From Oscillatoriophycideae cyanobacterium NC_groundwater_1537_Pr4_S-0.65um_50_18 (GTDB lineage: Bacteria; Cyanobacteriota; Cyanobacteriia; Elainellales; Elainellaceae): a stretch of DNA of 64,000 nucleotides. Positions within the stretch are counted from its first letter, which is position 1. Every line of letters starts with the position of its first letter. The stretch is from assembly GCA_016208305.1 (NCBI GenBank), contig JACQYI010000018.1:50936-114935 (forward strand). The letters run 5' to 3'. The notes below the pieces were generated by a model. It worked only from the letters and a program-made list of their open reading frames with translations, had not been told where the DNA came from and ran no database searches. A program made the translations under genes and the position numbers. Shown piece after piece: positions 34,568-43,158 of this stretch.

Positions 34568-34777
34568 TGATTTCACTTCAAGCAAGAACATTCTCATTTC
34601 AAACAGGACTAATTCGATCGCAACCTAAAACCAGCTCGTTTCAAATGAGAGCGTTCTCATTTCAACCTGAAACTTTTCTGTTTTAACCCGCAATGTTTTC
34701 ACTTCAAACAAGAATGTTTTCACTTCAAACAAGAATGATCCAACTCAAACCCCAATTTATCTCCCTACAAACAAAAA
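34568..34777. repeat. Degenerate 21-bp-period tandem array, about 10 units
   Basis: Units begin at 34568, 34589, 34610, 34631, 34652, 34673, 34694, 34715, 34736 and 34757. Units 7 and 8 are identical; the core shared by most is tttcacttcaaacaagaa. On the minus strand one phase reads as heptapeptides of the form L-F-E-V-K-T (for example FLFEVKTFLFEVKT), interrupted by stops, so it looks like a decayed coding heptad repeat. It lies between the effector gene and a truncated gene. Confidence 0.8.
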
Positions 34778-34964
34778 CGTCCCCACTGGTCATGAGAAAG
34801 TCAAACGATCGCGGCAAAAAGTCGGGGTTCTGCGTCGCCACCTCTAGCGCCTTGCTCACAAACGCCCGACTCTTATCCCCCAACTTGAGCAGCGCCTTCC
34901 GCTCCTCTACACTCAAATCAATCAAAAACGGCAGCTTGGTTTTAATCGTAGCGATCGCTGCCAT
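34725..34964 (-). pseudogene. Truncated paralogue of the 646-1149 protein
   Basis: MAAIATIKTKLPFLIDLSVE followed by ERKALLKLGDKSRAFV and ATQNPDFLPRSFD matches residues of the gene at 646-1149. Similarity stops at the SFD motif (about 34800), after which the frame passes through a short stretch and into the 21-bp array before ending. About two thirds of the family length is missing, so it is a remnant. Confidence 0.7.
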
Positions 34965-35041
34965 CGAGGATCTATAGCCCTGCTCTAGACCAGACCATCT
35001 CACAGTACGATCGAGTTATCCCTTTTGTTTTCTGAACCTGC

Positions 35042-35524
35042 ATGACTTCTATTTCTGATATCACTGTCAAGACGATCGATGGCAAAGATGTCACTCTAGG
35101 CGACTATGCCGGGAAAGTTTTGCTGATTGTCAACGTTGCTTCTTACTGCGGCTACACATCTCAATACAAAGGTTTGGAAAAACTCAACCAAAAGTATCGC
35201 GATGCCGGACTGCGGATCTTGGCGTTTCCCTGCAACGACTTCGGAGCACAGGAGCCGGGCAGCAACCTGGAAATTGCCGAATTCTGCGATCGTAATTATG
35301 CGGTCAGCTTTGAATTATTTGATAAACTTCACGCCAAAGGCAGCCAGCAGCATCCGCTCTACGCAAAACTCACGAGAGCCGTACAGCCTAGCGGCGAGGT
35401 CGCCTGGAACTTTGAGAAGTTCTTGATTAGCAAACAGGGTGAGGTCGTCGCTCGCTTCAAGAGCGCTGTATTGCCTGAATCTTCAGAGCTTGTAGGGGCG
35501 ATCGAGCAGGCGTTAGCCCAGTAA
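35042..35524 (+). CDS. gpx: Glutathione peroxidase family (thiol peroxidase), 160 aa
   Basis: Cys-based peroxidase: the active-site loop LLIVNVASYCGYTSQYKGLE has Cys in place of selenocysteine, the second motif ILAFPCNDFGAQEPG holds the resolving-region Cys, and WNFEKFLISKQGEVVARF supplies the catalytic Trp. The Gln expected in the tetrad lies in FGAQEPG. It reduces lipid or hydrogen peroxides, in cyanobacteria usually with NADPH or thioredoxin rather than glutathione. Full length, cytosolic. Confidence 0.92.
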   Translation: MTSISDITVKTIDGKDVTLGDYAGKVLLIVNVASYCGYTSQYKGLEKLNQKYRDAGLRILAFPCNDFGAQEPGSNLEIAEFCDRNYAVSFELFDKLHAKGSQQHPLYAKLTRAVQPSGEVAWNFEKFLISKQGEVVARFKSAVLPESSELVGAIEQALAQ

Positions 35525-35716
35525 AGCAGTATAAATGCGGTCTGGATGCGGTCTAAAAACAGAGGCTGTGAGGCAAATTTCCTTGCAGCCTTACGCTGAG
35601 CGTGTTTAACAATTTTTGGGTAATTTAAGTGTTATGTGGAAATACTGGATATCATGTACTGGATGTCATGATTGGCAGATTCTGCGATCGATTCTAAGCG
35701 TGGCGAGTTATCAAGC

Positions 35717-36370
35717 ATGAGCAAGGAAAACGGTACAGGCGAAAACAAGCGGCTACTGCTGATTGATGATGACCCTAACTTGATTTTGCTAGTCAAGGAT
35801 TACCTGGAATTTCGAGGATACGAGGTGATTACCGCCGAAAATGGCCAAGATGCTCTGGAAGTATTAGACAAAGATACACCAGACATGATCATTTGCGACG
35901 TCATGATGCCGCAAATGGATGGCTACTCCCTCGTCGAGCATGTCAGAAAAAATCCTCGCACAAACTGGATTCCTGTGCTGTTTCTCTCCGCAAAAGGGCA
36001 GAGTCAAGACCGGGTCAAGGGTTTGAACACGGGCGCAGATGTCTACATGGTGAAGCCCTTCGAGCCTGAAGAGCTGGTAGCGCAGGTAGAATCTTCCCTC
36101 AAGCAAGCCTCTCGTCTGATTCAGCGCCAGGAAAAGGGCAGCGACAGTAGCTCACCTAAAATTCAGGTGCCTTTTGATGTAGAGCTAACGCCTACCGAGC
36201 TGCGCGTGGTGCAGTTTGTCGCACGCGGCATGGCTAACCGCGAGATTGCAGATGAGCTAAACGTCAGTCAGCGAACGATCGAGAGTCACGTCAGCAACAT
36301 GTTGGGCAAAACGGGGCTGCACAACCGCACAGAGCTAGCGCGCTGGGCGATCGAAAATAGCATGGCGTAA
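35717..36370 (+). CDS. NarL/LuxR-type response regulator (Rre1/Ycf29-like), 217 aa
   Basis: Receiver domain first: LLLIDDDPNLILLVKDYLEF, phosphorylated Asp in MIICDVMMPQMDGYSL, and the Lys in VYMVKPFEPEEL. After a short linker, a LuxR HTH: LTPTELRVVQFVARGMANRE, then IADELNVSQRTIESHVSNML. The C-terminus NRTELARWAIENSMA fits the Rre1/Ycf29 group of cyanobacteria and plastids, which respond to stress; that assignment is from memory. The ATG at 35717 gives a normal N-terminus. Its stop overlaps the start of the next gene (TAATG), so it is coupled to the DUF4129 gene and may autoregulate the cluster. A partial 14-bp duplication (35643-35670) lies upstream. Confidence 0.88.
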   Translation: MSKENGTGENKRLLLIDDDPNLILLVKDYLEFRGYEVITAENGQDALEVLDKDTPDMIICDVMMPQMDGYSLVEHVRKNPRTNWIPVLFLSAKGQSQDRVKGLNTGADVYMVKPFEPEELVAQVESSLKQASRLIQRQEKGSDSSSPKIQVPFDVELTPTELRVVQFVARGMANREIADELNVSQRTIESHVSNMLGKTGLHNRTELARWAIENSMA

Positions 36371-36984
36371 TGGCAACCGCAGCAGGAACTTTTGAAAAAA
36401 CCAGCTTTGATTGGCAGCTTCGTCAGTTGCAGCAGCAGTTTGGCGAGTGGTTGCAGCGACTGTTCCTCAACGATTCCAATCTGCCCGGCGAAAATTGGCA
36501 GCTGCCCCCCTGGCTGCTCGAAAGTTTGTTTTGGTTCATTGTTATAGGGCTGGTCAGCTTTTTGGGGTGGCAGCTCTATCGCTGGCTCAGCCCCTATCTG
36601 GCTACAACCTGGCGATCGCGTCAGCCTTCTATTGCCATCAGTTCATCTACTCCCGAAGTCCTGCCCGTTGCCGCCTGGCTTCAGCGATCGCGCCAAGCCC
36701 AGCAGCAGGGCAACTACCGTGAAGCCTGTCGCGCTCTCTACATGGCAATGCTGCAACGGCTCAACGACCAGAATTTGATTACCCAACAGCCTAGCCGCAC
36801 CGATGGCGAATATGCCACGCTGTTGCACACCCTCAGCACGCTCGATCAGCCGCAGCCCTACCACCTGCTCCTCCGCACCCACGAACGCCTCTGCTTCAGC
36901 GAAGCCGACATCACAGCCGAAACCTACGATCGCTGCTGGCAAGCCTACCGAGAAATTGATCCGACCGAGCGTGCGATCGTTTAA
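36370..36984 (+). CDS. DUF4129 domain membrane protein, 204 aa
   Basis: A transmembrane segment at about residues 52-75 (LLESLFWFIVIGLVSFLGWQ) separates an N-terminal part from a C-terminal helical domain with YREACRALYMAMLQRLNDQN and ITAETYDRCWQAYREI, the DUF4129 pattern. Such proteins accompany MoxR-DUF58 clusters, which are thought to act as chaperone and assembly systems. It overlaps the response-regulator stop and is followed 31 bp later by the DUF4350 gene. Confidence 0.82.
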   Translation: MATAAGTFEKTSFDWQLRQLQQQFGEWLQRLFLNDSNLPGENWQLPPWLLESLFWFIVIGLVSFLGWQLYRWLSPYLATTWRSRQPSIAISSSTPEVLPVAAWLQRSRQAQQQGNYREACRALYMAMLQRLNDQNLITQQPSRTDGEYATLLHTLSTLDQPQPYHLLLRTHERLCFSEADITAETYDRCWQAYREIDPTERAIV

Positions 36985-37015
36985 TCCTTAAACTCCCAGA
37001 CCTTAATCCTTCACA

Positions 37016-38200
37016 ATGAATTTCAAAAATCGCTGGTGGCTTGGGGCGATCGCCCTGCTGGCTCTGGTGTTGCTCAGTTTCTTTGCCGCGCCTGCCGCTA
37101 ACCTGCGCCAAGGCTCAACCTACAGCCGATCGCCAGATGGCTACGGAGCCTGGTTTGCCTACATGCAAGCCCAGGGCAATCCGATTCAGCGGTGGCAAAA
37201 GCCGATCGAGCAACTTTTTGACGCTGACGAGCCATTGCCTTCGGCCACTGAGATTAGCGATCGAGCGATTAGCGATCGTCCCAGGGCTATCTCCCTTGCG
37301 GCTACGCCCCAGACTCCCATCACCCTGATCCAGATTGACAATGGCAACATCTGGGCAACCGCTACCAACCGAGCCTGGATTGGGCAAGGCAATGTGCTGG
37401 TGCTGTTGGGGGCTAAAATGCCTGTAACCAAAGCGCCCTTTCGCAGCAGCCTGTCCAGCCCTTTTGGCAACGTCAAGGTAGAAACCAGTCAGCGGTTCAC
37501 CTCCTCAGGGCAAGAGCAGGAGTCCGGTGAGATTCAGCCTCTGCTGCGCGATGCCTATGGCTCAGTGGTCTGGGAAGAGGCGATCGGCAAAGGGCGGATC
37601 ATTCGTTCATCCACCGCTTTTTTGGCAGCCAATGCTTACCAAGATGAGCCGGGAAATTTCAAGTTTCTGGCAAAGCTGGTCACCGATTCAGGGCATCCTA
37701 TCTGGGTGGATGAATATATCCACGGCTACAAAGATGTCGATGCCGCCCCCCAGGGCAAATCTCAAAGCCTCCTGGGCTACCTCGCCAAAACGCCACTGCT
37801 GATCGTTGGGGTGCAAACTCTCGTGATCCTGCTGGTCTTAATTTGGGGACAAAACCATCGCCTGGGTGCCGCCAAAAAGCTGAGTGAACCGCCAGAAGAC
37901 AATAGCACCGCCTATATTCAAGCCCTGGCAGGCGTGTTGCAAAAGGCCAACAGCAGCAGCTTTGTCAGAGAAACCATCGCCAGAGCCGAGCAGATCCAGA
38001 TCCAGCGATCGCTGGGCTTGGGCACAGCCCCCCTCGACCCAGAAATCGTCAGCGCTGCCTGGCAACAGCAAACCGGACAACCCGCCACCGAGCTGCAAGC
38101 CCTGCTTAGTTTGCCCCAGGGCGATCGCCACCCCTCGGACTCAGAACTGCTCACCTGGCTGAAAAATATTCACACTGCTCGCCAGCGCATTCCCCACTAG
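37016..38200 (+). CDS. DUF4350 domain protein, 394 aa
   Basis: N-terminal transmembrane segment (WWLGAIALLALVLLSFFAAP), a periplasmic domain with RSPDGYGAWFAYMQAQGNPI characteristic of DUF4350, and a second transmembrane segment at about residues 255-275 (TPLLIVGVQTLVILLVLIWG) before a cytosolic C-terminal tail. The family occurs with MoxR and DUF58 genes. Length is usual. It is part of the 35.7-40.6 kb cluster. Confidence 0.82.
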   Translation: MNFKNRWWLGAIALLALVLLSFFAAPAANLRQGSTYSRSPDGYGAWFAYMQAQGNPIQRWQKPIEQLFDADEPLPSATEISDRAISDRPRAISLAATPQTPITLIQIDNGNIWATATNRAWIGQGNVLVLLGAKMPVTKAPFRSSLSSPFGNVKVETSQRFTSSGQEQESGEIQPLLRDAYGSVVWEEAIGKGRIIRSSTAFLAANAYQDEPGNFKFLAKLVTDSGHPIWVDEYIHGYKDVDAAPQGKSQSLLGYLAKTPLLIVGVQTLVILLVLIWGQNHRLGAAKKLSEPPEDNSTAYIQALAGVLQKANSSSFVRETIARAEQIQIQRSLGLGTAPLDPEIVSAAWQQQTGQPATELQALLSLPQGDRHPSDSELLTWLKNIHTARQRIPH

Positions 38201-38256
38201 ATTCTTCCGTTTTTACCCATCCAGTTCTTCACTTCTTCACTCCCCTATTCTTCCCC

Positions 38257-39207
38257 GTGACCCAACCCTCTGCCCTCTTTACCCAACTCTCCAAGACCCT
38301 TGGCCAGATCGTCGTCGGTCAGCCCGATCTCGTGCGCCACCTCATGGTGGCACTGCTATCGGGTGGGCATGTGATTCTAGAGGGTGTACCCGGTACAGGC
38401 AAAACTCTCAGCGTCAAGGCATTAGCGCAGCTCTTGCAGGCCGATTTTCGGCGGATTCAGCTCACGCCAGATGTCCTACCCTCCGACATTTTGGGCACCA
38501 ATATTTTCGACTTCAACAGCCGCAATTTCACCCTTAAGCCCGGCCCAGTTTTCACCCAAATTCTGCTGGCAGATGAAATTAACCGCACGCCCCCCAAAAC
38601 CCAGGCAGCCCTCTTGGAGGCGATGGAAGAACAGCAGGTGACTTTGGATGGCGAAAGTATGCCCCTGCCTGACCTGTTTTGGGTGATTGCCACTCAAAAC
38701 TCTCTGGAATTTGAAGGCACCTATCCCCTGCCCGAAGCCCAACTCGATCGCTTTCTCTTCAAGCTCATCGTGGACTACCCCGAAGCCAAAGCCGAGCGGC
38801 AAATGTTACTCAACGCCCAAGCCGGACAGCAGACTAAACGGCTAGATCTGAAAAACCTCAAGCCGATCGCCACCGTCGAACAAATCCTTGCCGCCCGTCA
38901 CGCCATCCGATCGATCGAGATTTCAGAGTCGCTCTTAGATTACCTGCTGGCACTGGTGCAGCGGACTCGTCAACATCCCGACCTAGCGCTAGGAGCCTCT
39001 CCTCGCTCTGCTGTGGCCTGGCTGCAAGCCAGCAAAGCGCACGCCTGGCTCAACGACAGAACTTTTGTCACCCCCGATGATGTCAAGGCGATCGCCCCAC
39101 CCCTGCTACGTCACCGCCTTATCCTGCGCCCCGAAGCCCAGTTAGACGGACTCAAAACAGACAACGTTATTGTCTCGCTGCTGAATCAGGTGCCCGTACC
39201 CCGCTAG
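38257..39207 (+). CDS. MoxR family AAA+ ATPase, 316 aa
   Basis: Walker A LEGVPGTGKTLSVKALAQLL, Walker B QILLADEINRTPPKTQAALL, and sensor/pore regions WVIATQNSLEFEGTYPLPEA and QLDRFLFKLIVDYP, all typical of MoxR. These ATPases act as chaperones that mature or activate protein complexes together with VWA/DUF58 partners. The start is GTG at 38257. Genes on both sides are the usual DUF4350 and DUF58 partners. Confidence 0.93.
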   Translation: MTQPSALFTQLSKTLGQIVVGQPDLVRHLMVALLSGGHVILEGVPGTGKTLSVKALAQLLQADFRRIQLTPDVLPSDILGTNIFDFNSRNFTLKPGPVFTQILLADEINRTPPKTQAALLEAMEEQQVTLDGESMPLPDLFWVIATQNSLEFEGTYPLPEAQLDRFLFKLIVDYPEAKAERQMLLNAQAGQQTKRLDLKNLKPIATVEQILAARHAIRSIEISESLLDYLLALVQRTRQHPDLALGASPRSAVAWLQASKAHAWLNDRTFVTPDDVKAIAPPLLRHRLILRPEAQLDGLKTDNVIVSLLNQVPVPR

Positions 39208-39260
39208 GAACCCGTACCCCACTCAAAGCAGAGAAGACCCCCATCCCATTCACGCATCAT

Positions 39261-39299
39261 CCCTCCCTCTCTCCCTCTCTCCCTCTCCCCCTCCCTCTT
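39261..39299 (+). repeat. Pyrimidine-only tract between MoxR and DUF58 genes
   Basis: Thirty-nine bases of only C and T, built from CCCTCT-like units, lie directly before the DUF58 start codon. No Shine-Dalgarno sequence is seen between it and the ATG. Such tracts can change length by slippage and might affect translation. Confidence 0.75.
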
Positions 39300-39300
39300 A

Positions 39301-40635
39301 ATGATTCCTTCCCTTCGCCTTTACCAACTCCTACTCCTCGGCATGGGCATTGGACTGGCGATCGCCTTCATCCAGCCTGGGGCACTCGGTTTGGCGCTCT
39401 TGATTACCCTAATTTGGGATGTCGCGATCCTGGGCTTAGCGATTGCGGATGGCCTGCGGGTAAAAGGCAGCCGGGTAACGGTGATGCGGCAGCCGTTATC
39501 TCGACTATCAATCGGGCGAGACAATCTGGTAGAGCTGACTGTAAAGACAGGCAGCCAGCCCGCCACACTGCAAATCCGAGACTACTACCCTGAGGCCATC
39601 ACGGCCACACCAGAGACAATCAAAGCAACGCTGCCTGCCAATGCCACAGAAACGCTCACCTACAGCGTTTTTCCCACTCAGCGCGGCGAGTACAACTGGG
39701 GCAGCCTTCAGGTGCGGCAACGGGGAGCCTGGGGACTTACCTGGAGCGACTGGACGATTCCTCAAGCCCAAGCCGTCGAGGTTTATCCCGATTTACTGGG
39801 GCTGCGTGCCCTCTCGTTACGCCTTACCCTGCAAACCACAGGCAACCTGCGCAAAGCCAATCGCTTGGGCATCGGCACCGAATTTGCCGAACTGCGGGAG
39901 TACAGCATGGGCGACGATCCGCGCTTAATCGACTGGAAAGCCTCGGCTAGAAGAGTCAGCGAAGCCTTCCCGCGCAACCGTCCTCTGCTGCGCGTCTTGG
40001 AGCCAGAACAAGAGCAAACTCTGATTATTTTGCTCGATAGCGGCCGCCTCATGACCGCTCAGATCAACGGCATTGCCCGATTTGACTGGGGACTCAATGC
40101 CGCACTTTCGCTCGCCTTAGCCGGACTCAACCGGGGCGATCGCGTTGGGGTTGGCGTATTCGACCGGGTGCTGCACACCTGGATGCCACCCGAACGGGGG
40201 CAGGCACAGTTGGCAAAACTGATCGATCGCCTCACGCCGCTTCAGCCCACTTTGCAAGAGCCAGATTATCTCGGTTCGGTGACGACCATTACGAACCAAC
40301 AGACTCGGCGCGCCCTCGTCGTATTGATCACCGAGCTGATTGACACCACAGCTTCAGCCGAGTTGCTGGCGGCAATGGCACGCCTGACCCCGCGCTATCT
40401 GCCTTTTTGTGTCACCCTGCGCGATCCCCAAATCGATGCGCGAGCCAATAAACCCACCCAAGAAATAGACGCCAGCTATGGGCGGGCAGTGGCGATCGAT
40501 CTGCTCAATCAGCGTCAGGTGGCTCTGGCAACCCTGAAGCAAAAGGGCGTGCTGATTTTAGATGCCCCAGCCAATCACATCACTGAAGAATTGGTCGATC
40601 GCTACCTGCGGCTCAAAGCCCAAGGGCGGCTCTAG
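39301..40635 (+). CDS. DUF58 domain protein (VWA-like), 444 aa
   Basis: Two hydrophobic segments at the N-terminus, then a beta-rich domain and the DUF58 signature GTEFAELREYSMGDDPRLID followed by WKASAR. The C-terminal von Willebrand-like domain contains LIILLDSGRLM in place of a full MIDAS DxSxS. It is the predicted MoxR partner. The gene ends one base short of the converging caspase-family gene. Confidence 0.88.
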   Translation: MIPSLRLYQLLLLGMGIGLAIAFIQPGALGLALLITLIWDVAILGLAIADGLRVKGSRVTVMRQPLSRLSIGRDNLVELTVKTGSQPATLQIRDYYPEAITATPETIKATLPANATETLTYSVFPTQRGEYNWGSLQVRQRGAWGLTWSDWTIPQAQAVEVYPDLLGLRALSLRLTLQTTGNLRKANRLGIGTEFAELREYSMGDDPRLIDWKASARRVSEAFPRNRPLLRVLEPEQEQTLIILLDSGRLMTAQINGIARFDWGLNAALSLALAGLNRGDRVGVGVFDRVLHTWMPPERGQAQLAKLIDRLTPLQPTLQEPDYLGSVTTITNQQTRRALVVLITELIDTTASAELLAAMARLTPRYLPFCVTLRDPQIDARANKPTQEIDASYGRAVAIDLLNQRQVALATLKQKGVLILDAPANHITEELVDRYLRLKAQGRL

Positions 40636-40636
40636 C

Positions 40637-43048
40637 CTAAGTCACTAGATGCACAAAGCTGAGAGTCGCCCAAGCATTCACCTCAAGCGTGTAGGTATCG
40701 GTCGGAATTTCAACCTTGCTGCCCAAGGCCGTTAGCAAAGGCAAACTGGCCTGATGCAAGTCTTGCAGCAGCGCCTGCACCACGTCTAGCGCATTGGGCA
40801 ACTGCGCCACCTGTGCCGTAGTTTTAGAGGGGGTTGTCGCTAAGGTCTGGTAGGTTTGTAGCAGCGGCACAGGGCAAAAAACGATGTGGGTTTCCATCAG
40901 TCCTGCGGTCTGCATCTTCCAGTCTGAGGGGGCAGGCGGCACAGTCAATGTTTCACCCGGAGCCAAGAAAGTTTGTGCCACAATATCGCCCATGCCAGGA
41001 TAGAGGGCGATCGCATTTCCGGACGCATCCAACCCCAACAGCACAAAATAGACAGGGCGATCGCCCCCATTCTTTAAGCGATACTGAATCTGATTGCCGA
41101 CTGCCAACTCGACCGCATTAGACCCTGCCGCATTAGACCCTGCCTTGCTTGAGGTGAGCAGGCGGGCTGAGGGCTGAGCCGTAGCGCCAAGAGGTGACAG
41201 CAAGGAGCCACGCACTGTCTCCTGCTGCATCAAGATTTGCGGCTTTAGGACTTGCGATCGCACCCCTTCTGCCCCTGCCGTCTCGACAGACACCTGCTCT
41301 AGAGTAGCGCTGACCCTCAGCCGAGACGAGCCGCGATTTTCTGTCAGGCGCAGCAGTTTCGTGGCCAGCAAGGTTTTTAGCGCGGGTGCAACTCGATTAA
41401 CCGCCGTTTTCACTGCTTCATCTTCTTGAATCAGCGTGCTAGGAATCGCATCTCGACCGGGAGAAAACAACCCATAGCCGCTTTGGGAGGCCGTAGCAGC
41501 TAAGTCGAGGGAGGCCGTCAACAGGCGGGCAGGCTGGTTTTTGCCAAACAAAAAATCAGCAGACTGCTCACCCGCAATCACCGAAGATACTTTGGGAATT
41601 GCAGAAAAAGCGCTGGTCGCATCCACTCGCTCAATCCGCTTGAGGCTGGCATCGATCGCCACGTTGAGTCCGACATTGCGCGGCAAAAACCGCACCTGCT
41701 CCTGCACCCATTGCCCAACCCGCAGTTGCTCAGTCTGGGAAACCTCTGAAACAAGGCGGGCTTTAAAGAGTAGCCCCTCCCGCGATCGAATTTGCAGCAG
41801 CACTGGATTGTGTGAAGCGGGGGCAGGCGCAGCAGCAGACCCAGCTTGAGCAGGGCAAGCCGCCACCACAGAGGTGCCGTAATTTTCTAGCACGGCTGCG
41901 GGCAACCCTGTCAGCCATAGCTGCGCCTTACCCTCTTCCTCTACCGCGTGAATCACGCCATCGGCATTGGTTGCCTCAGCCTCTTTGAGTAGCCCAGCGT
42001 TGGGGCGATCGCGTTTTTGACCCGTTTTCTGCTCGGCCTGGGGTTGCGAAGTCAAGGCACTTGCCCCTGACAAGACAGGCTGCTGCTCTACGCCAGCGGC
42101 TTGCCGAACCGTGCTAGATACCTGATTGAAGCTCAGCGGATCAAAGCTGAAATAGAGCGTCGTTGCCGGAGTCGCCCACCAGAGTTGCTGAGTGAGCGCA
42201 TAGGTAAACAGCCCTGCACTAAAGCCGCTCCACTGTGCCTCAGTCGCCATTCGATCAACCTGAGTAGCCGACAGCAGCAGTCCGGGAAGCTGACCCGATC
42301 GCCACTGTGACTGAATCTGCGCCCTCGAAAGATCCGTCTTACGGCTAAGCTGTGCTTGCAGCAATGCCTCTGCATCATTCAAACGACCGCTGGGTCTGTT
42401 GGGGCGCGATCGAACGCGGAGATTGCCTTGCAGGGTTCTCCCCCAAGATAAATAGCTGGTGTCTAAAACCGTGGTGACTTGATCGGTTGGGAGCGATCGC
42501 AGCAGCCACCCCAAAGTTGCTTGAGAGACATCGTGAATCACCGGATTTTCTGGCGTAGGCAACCAGCCATCGATAGGCACCAGGCTACTTTGCTGGGAAG
42601 TCATGTCCCCAGACGGTTCAGAAATCGTGTCTTCCTCTAGCAAAATGCGGCTTCCCAACCCGCTAAAGTGAAACACCACCACATCCCCCGGACGGGATTG
42701 CTGAATCAAATGAGCTTGAAAAGCATCAAAAATGGCTTGCTGCGTGGCCTCTTGGTCAGTCAGCGTTAAGATATCGCTGGGCTGAAAGCCAAACCGATGG
42801 GTTAATAGCTCTTGCTGCAAGGCAACATCAGTCAGGCAGCCATTGAGCGCAGAACCTTTGGCGAGCGAATAATCGCAAACTGGTTCAGAATATTGGTTAA
42901 TACCAATCAGCAAGGCCAACTTGCGGCGGGTGGGGAGGGCTATCGCCTGCTGATAGCGATCTGCCCATTGCGACAAGCCCAGCTCACTGCATCCCAAGGT
43001 TGTCAGTGCCAGTCCAGCTTGAATAAAGGTTCGTCGCGTGAGTCCCAT
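40637..43048 (-). CDS. Caspase-family (orthocaspase) protein with degenerate catalytic dyad, 803 aa
   Basis: A Tat-type signal (TRRTFIQAGLALTTLGCS) precedes a peptidase C14 (metacaspase-like) domain: KLALLIGINQYS, then CLTDVALQQELLTHRFGF. The strand that should end in the catalytic His reads VVVFHFSGLGS, with Leu131 where HFSGHG has His. The strand that should give the Cys reads TVLDTSYLSWG, with Ser198 where DTCYSG has Cys. Both catalytic residues are therefore absent, so proteolysis is unlikely. The C-terminal part has a DUF4384-like beta region (YRLKNGGDRPVYFVLLGLDA, LAPGETLTVP). It probably works as a pseudo-protease in the periplasm or on the membrane. Convergent with DUF58, divergent from MarR. 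Confidence 0.85.
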   Translation of the reverse strand: MGLTRRTFIQAGLALTTLGCSELGLSQWADRYQQAIALPTRRKLALLIGINQYSEPVCDYSLAKGSALNGCLTDVALQQELLTHRFGFQPSDILTLTDQEATQQAIFDAFQAHLIQQSRPGDVVVFHFSGLGSRILLEEDTISEPSGDMTSQQSSLVPIDGWLPTPENPVIHDVSQATLGWLLRSLPTDQVTTVLDTSYLSWGRTLQGNLRVRSRPNRPSGRLNDAEALLQAQLSRKTDLSRAQIQSQWRSGQLPGLLLSATQVDRMATEAQWSGFSAGLFTYALTQQLWWATPATTLYFSFDPLSFNQVSSTVRQAAGVEQQPVLSGASALTSQPQAEQKTGQKRDRPNAGLLKEAEATNADGVIHAVEEEGKAQLWLTGLPAAVLENYGTSVVAACPAQAGSAAAPAPASHNPVLLQIRSREGLLFKARLVSEVSQTEQLRVGQWVQEQVRFLPRNVGLNVAIDASLKRIERVDATSAFSAIPKVSSVIAGEQSADFLFGKNQPARLLTASLDLAATASQSGYGLFSPGRDAIPSTLIQEDEAVKTAVNRVAPALKTLLATKLLRLTENRGSSRLRVSATLEQVSVETAGAEGVRSQVLKPQILMQQETVRGSLLSPLGATAQPSARLLTSSKAGSNAAGSNAVELAVGNQIQYRLKNGGDRPVYFVLLGLDASGNAIALYPGMGDIVAQTFLAPGETLTVPPAPSDWKMQTAGLMETHIVFCPVPLLQTYQTLATTPSKTTAQVAQLPNALDVVQALLQDLHQASLPLLTALGSKVEIPTDTYTLEVNAWATLSFVHLVT

Positions 43049-43158
43049 GCTTCTACTGCTACCCCAGATTTTGTCTAGCTTTGCAAAAAGTTTGGCTTTT
43101 GAAGATTTAAGTTAAGCTGAGCAGTAATAAAATCCACCTATAGCTTGCCTGAAAACCA

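Noticed and set aside
34568..34777. CRISPR array
   Set aside because: Units are contiguous with no spacers, are degenerate, and there is no cas gene in the window.
34693..34977. 94-codon plus-strand frame starting with heptad repeats
   Set aside because: It is the array plus the antisense of the truncated paralogue; only the minus-strand reading matches a known protein.
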